Shown here: positions 8,360 through 9,480 of the stretch, one piece after another
Layout of the letters: every line of letters starts with the position of its first letter
Numbering within the stretch: the stretch's first letter is position 1
NCBI GenBank assembly: GCA_031407765.1
Contig: JANOIR010000098.1
Span: forward strand, 1-9,480
DNA from: JBDSLU01 sp031407765
GTDB lineage: Bacteria > Acidobacteriota > Vicinamibacteria > Vicinamibacterales > Vicinamibacteraceae
Direction: 5' to 3'
DNA: 9,480 nucleotides
Notes under the pieces: model-generated
Seen by the model: only the letters and a program-made list of their open reading frames with translations
What the model was told of the DNA's origin: nothing
Databases searched by the model: none
Made by a program: the position numbers and the translations under genes

Positions 8360-8385
8360 CAGCGTGGCGACCCTTAGCCACGCTG
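8360..8385. repeat. 9-bp inverted repeat downstream of pilR
   Basis: CAGCGTGGC (8360-8368) and GCCACGCTG (8377-8385) are perfect reverse complements around an 8-nt spacer, GACCCTTA. As RNA it would form a second stem-loop after the pilR stop. As DNA its inner half-sites GTGGC and TTAGCCAC recur in the dyad at 8682-8697. It may be a terminator stem or a regulator-binding site; nothing here decides between them. Confidence 0.4.
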
Positions 8386-8550
8386 ATTGCTGAAGCCCCC
8401 GCCCCCGGGAACCTGGCTTGACGCGCCCGCATCGAGAGCTCCGAAGGAAACCGCGCAGTCCCGTCCGCGCGCACCCGTCATCCGTCTTAACCCTGGCGCG
8501 CGTAGTCTCCACGGCCGGCCCGTGTGAGCCGCGCCAACCGTCGGCGGAGT

Positions 8551-8576
8551 GACAAGCCTCGACAGTCGACTGACAG
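8551..8576. promoter_or_regulatory. helically phased GACA repeats, possible PilR sites
   Basis: GACA occurs at 8551, 8561 and 8572, spaced 10 and 11 bp. The last two are GACAG, the complement of CTGTC. Published Pseudomonas aeruginosa PilR sites contain repeated (C/G)TGTC motifs. The repeats lie about 200-230 bp upstream of the predicted pilA start, within reach of an enhancer-binding protein. The third unit shares bases with the CAGTCGACTG palindrome. Assignment to PilR is inference. Confidence 0.35.
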
Positions 8577-8681
8577 GATTTGGCGTATCCGACCGGGCCG
8601 TTGATGGCGGGTCCCGCCTGATATGCGGGTTATTGCACTGGAGTCAGATCGGCCGCGGCTGAGCTGATGCCGGCGTAAACT

Positions 8682-8697
8682 GTGGCCGATTAGCCAC
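8682..8697. promoter_or_regulatory. GTGGC/GCCAC dyad at enhancer distance from pilA
   Basis: GTGGC (8682-8686) and GCCAC (8693-8697) form a dyad with half-sites one helical turn (11 bp) apart. It sits about -96 to -81 from the predicted pilA start, a usual position for NtrC-family activator sites. The right half, TTAGCCAC, is repeated exactly in the dyad after pilR. Confidence 0.35.
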
Positions 8698-8716
8698 TTG
8701 TGACCATCCGGAGGCT

Positions 8717-8755
8717 GCCAGCCGGGAAAGCTGGCGGTGACCTGGGCAAGCTGGC
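8717..8755. repeat. GCTGGC repeat cluster overlapping the -24 element
   Basis: GCCAGC (8717-8722) is inverted relative to GCTGGC (8730-8735). The 8-mer AAGCTGGC occurs at 8728-8735 and again at 8748-8755, exactly 20 bp apart, about two helical turns. The second copy supplies the TGGC of the -24 promoter element. It could be a repressor or activator site, or a decoy duplication of the promoter half. Confidence 0.35.
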
Positions 8756-8767
8756 AACAGAGTTGCT
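8751..8767 (+). promoter_or_regulatory. sigma-54 (-24/-12) promoter of pilA
   Basis: CTGGCAACAGAGTTGCT matches 11 of the 13 defined positions of YTGGCACGNNNNTTGCW, with GG at 8753-8754, exactly 10 bases, then GC at 8765-8766. The expected start is near 8778, giving a leader of about 93 nt. The upstream gene encodes a GAFTGA-containing activator, and pilA genes in Pseudomonas and Myxococcus are sigma-54 dependent, so motif and context agree. Confidence 0.8.
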
Positions 8768-8824
8768 CTTTGGATGGGTGCCGCGACCGATTGCCTGGGA
8801 TGTTCAGTCGGGCGGCGGGGAGGA

Positions 8825-8844
8825 TCCGGACCACCGGGTCCGGA
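8825..8844 (+). promoter_or_regulatory. stem-loop in the pilA leader
   Basis: TCCGGACC (8825-8832) and GGTCCGGA (8837-8844) form a perfect 8-bp stem with the tetraloop ACCG. It ends 13 nt before the Shine-Dalgarno sequence. The site stays exposed, so the stem may protect the message or tune translation rather than block it. It is not followed by a T-run. Confidence 0.45.
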
Positions 8845-8857
8845 CATAACTTTCTGC

Positions 8858-8862
8858 AGGAG
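8858..8862 (+). promoter_or_regulatory. ribosome-binding site of pilA
   Basis: AGGAG lies 8 nt before ATG 8871. An in-frame GTG at 8862 overlaps this site, so it cannot be the main start. Confidence 0.8.
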
Positions 8863-8870
8863 TGCCAGAC

Positions 8871-9401
8871 ATGAAGATCCGAGATACCAAGGGCTTTACC
8901 CTCATCGAGCTGTTGATCGTCGTGGCGATCATCGGCATCATCGCCGCCATCGCCATCCCGGGCCTGCTCCGGGCGCGTATGTCGGGCAACGAGGCTTCGG
9001 CCATCGGCTCGATGCGTGCGATTTCGAGCGGCGAGGCCGTGTACTCGTCGTCGGCGGCGGCTGGCGGCTATGCTGCCACGATGACGCGGCTCGGTGTCCT
9101 GTGCCCGAACAGCACGGCGCCGTTCCTCTCGGCCGACCTGACGGTCGCCAACAGCGTGATCAAGAGCGGTTACACGATCACGATGGCCGCCGCGAACCTT
9201 GCGGCTGTTGGTCCGGACGACTGCAACCTCGTGCCGAGCACGACGGCGTACTACGCTCTGGCGACTCCGCTGAGCCTTGGCACGTCGGGCAACCGCGCGT
9301 TCGCGACGAACACGATCGGCACCGTGTGGCAGGACCAGGATGGCTCGGGCGCTCCGGCGGAGCCGTTCGTCATCGCCGGCGACGTGAAGCCGATTCAGTA
9401 G
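8871..9401 (+). CDS. pilA: type IV major prepilin PilA (GspG-like)
   Basis: This is the structural subunit of the pilus fibre (176 aa precursor). Residues 1-8 (MKIRDTKG) are a type III signal ending in Gly8. The prepilin peptidase should cut before Phe9, which then becomes N-methylated. The mature protein would be 168 aa with the conserved Glu at +5 (Glu13) and a hydrophobic helix to about Pro30. NEASAIGSMRAI (40-51) continues the helix. The C-terminal half is Gly/Ser/Ala/Thr-rich and contains the only two cysteines, Cys78 and Cys118, which could form a disulfide enclosing a 39-residue loop. The sequence resembles GspG-like pilins that I associate with Acidobacteriota more than classic Pseudomonas pilins. 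A sigma-54 promoter, a leader hairpin and a strong AGGAG site precede it, as expected for an abundant regulated subunit. It could be a minor pilin if another pilA follows, but promoter and position favour the major one. Confidence 0.9.
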   Translation: MKIRDTKGFTLIELLIVVAIIGIIAAIAIPGLLRARMSGNEASAIGSMRAISSGEAVYSSSAAAGGYAATMTRLGVLCPNSTAPFLSADLTVANSVIKSGYTITMAAANLAAVGPDDCNLVPSTTAYYALATPLSLGTSGNRAFATNTIGTVWQDQDGSGAPAEPFVIAGDVKPIQ

Positions 9402-9480
9402 CGTTCGTTCTTCATCCGCTCGACGCCTCACGGCCGAGAGCTCGACGAGCCAGGGTTCGGTTCCGCTTCCGCGGGCCGCA
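9402..9480. other. sequence after pilA, no gene seen
   Basis: These 79 bases contain no convincing coding start. The only symmetry noticed is GCTCG-A-CGAGC (9440-9450), too short to call a terminator. Whether pilA transcription ends here or continues past the window cannot be seen. Confidence 0.4.

Larger units (their letters stand above)
8386..8750. other. pilR-pilA intergenic control region
   Basis: No open frame here looks like a gene. An antisense frame that runs through this stretch and pilA is Arg-rich and implausible. The region holds phased GACA repeats (8551-8576), the 10-bp palindrome CAGTCGACTG (8563-8572), a GGCGGG-T-CCCGCC dyad (8606-8618), the GTGGC/GCCAC dyad (8682-8697) and a GCTGGC cluster (8717-8755). 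This density of symmetric elements upstream of a sigma-54 promoter fits an enhancer region for PilR and perhaps other regulators. I see no convincing sigma-70 promoter. Confidence 0.5.

Noticed and set aside
8418..8446. TTGACG at 8418 as a sigma-70 -35 element
   Set aside because: At 17-bp spacing the -10 position reads CCGAAG, unlike TATAAT.
8862..8870. GTG start giving PilA three more residues
   Set aside because: It overlaps the AGGAG ribosome-binding site that serves ATG 8871.
8487..9431. Minus-strand open frame of 314 codons covering the pilR-pilA gap and pilA
   Set aside because: It overlaps the whole pilA gene and its sigma-54 promoter and has an Arg-rich, motif-free product.

Overview
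This window holds a complete-looking core of a type IV pilus (T4P) locus. All of its genes are on the + strand, in the order pilB, pilT, pilC, pilS, pilR, pilA. Base composition is strongly GC-rich with GC-heavy third positions, so long antisense open frames appear everywhere; I treat these as shadows. The gene order matches the well-known Myxococcus xanthus pilBTCSRA arrangement. The pilin, however, looks like the GspG-like pilins common in Acidobacteriota: a short leader, an 'NEASAIGSMRAI' stretch after the N-terminal helix, and a glycine/serine-rich C-terminal half with one cysteine pair. My best guess is an acidobacterium of the Vicinamibacteria type, with a myxobacterium or related delta-type bacterium as the alternative. 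That placement is inference.

Layout. Positions 1-687 contain no convincing gene but several strong inverted repeats and a candidate sigma-54 promoter (428-444). pilB (688-2481) encodes the extension ATPase, with an N-terminal tandem motif that fits the c-di-GMP-binding MshEN domain. A 199-bp gap (2482-2680) carries a perfect GC hairpin and a possible sigma-54 promoter. pilT (2681-3817, retraction ATPase), pilC (3852-5069, inner-membrane platform), pilS (5095-6846, membrane sensor kinase) and pilR (6864-8315, sigma-54 activator) then follow with gaps of only 17-34 bp, so they are probably co-transcribed. Two hairpins follow the pilR stop. The 555-bp pilR-pilA intergenic region contains helically phased GACA repeats, two related GTGGC/GCCAC dyads, a GCTGGC repeat cluster and a very good -24/-12 promoter (8751-8767). 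The predicted pilA leader is about 93 nt, with a perfect 8-bp hairpin just before the Shine-Dalgarno sequence. pilA (8871-9401) encodes the prepilin. The last 79 bases show no gene.

How the parts work together. PilB and PilT power assembly and disassembly of PilA fibres through PilC. PilS and PilR sense pilin or other cues and switch on pilA through sigma-54 RNA polymerase. The putative c-di-GMP site on PilB and the sigma-54-type elements before pilB and pilT suggest that the motor may be regulated together with the pilin.

I found no undescribed multi-gene system, CRISPR array, tRNA, rRNA or mobile element. The genes are canonical. The unexplained content is in the two long intergenic regions, which are rich in symmetric and repeated sequence.
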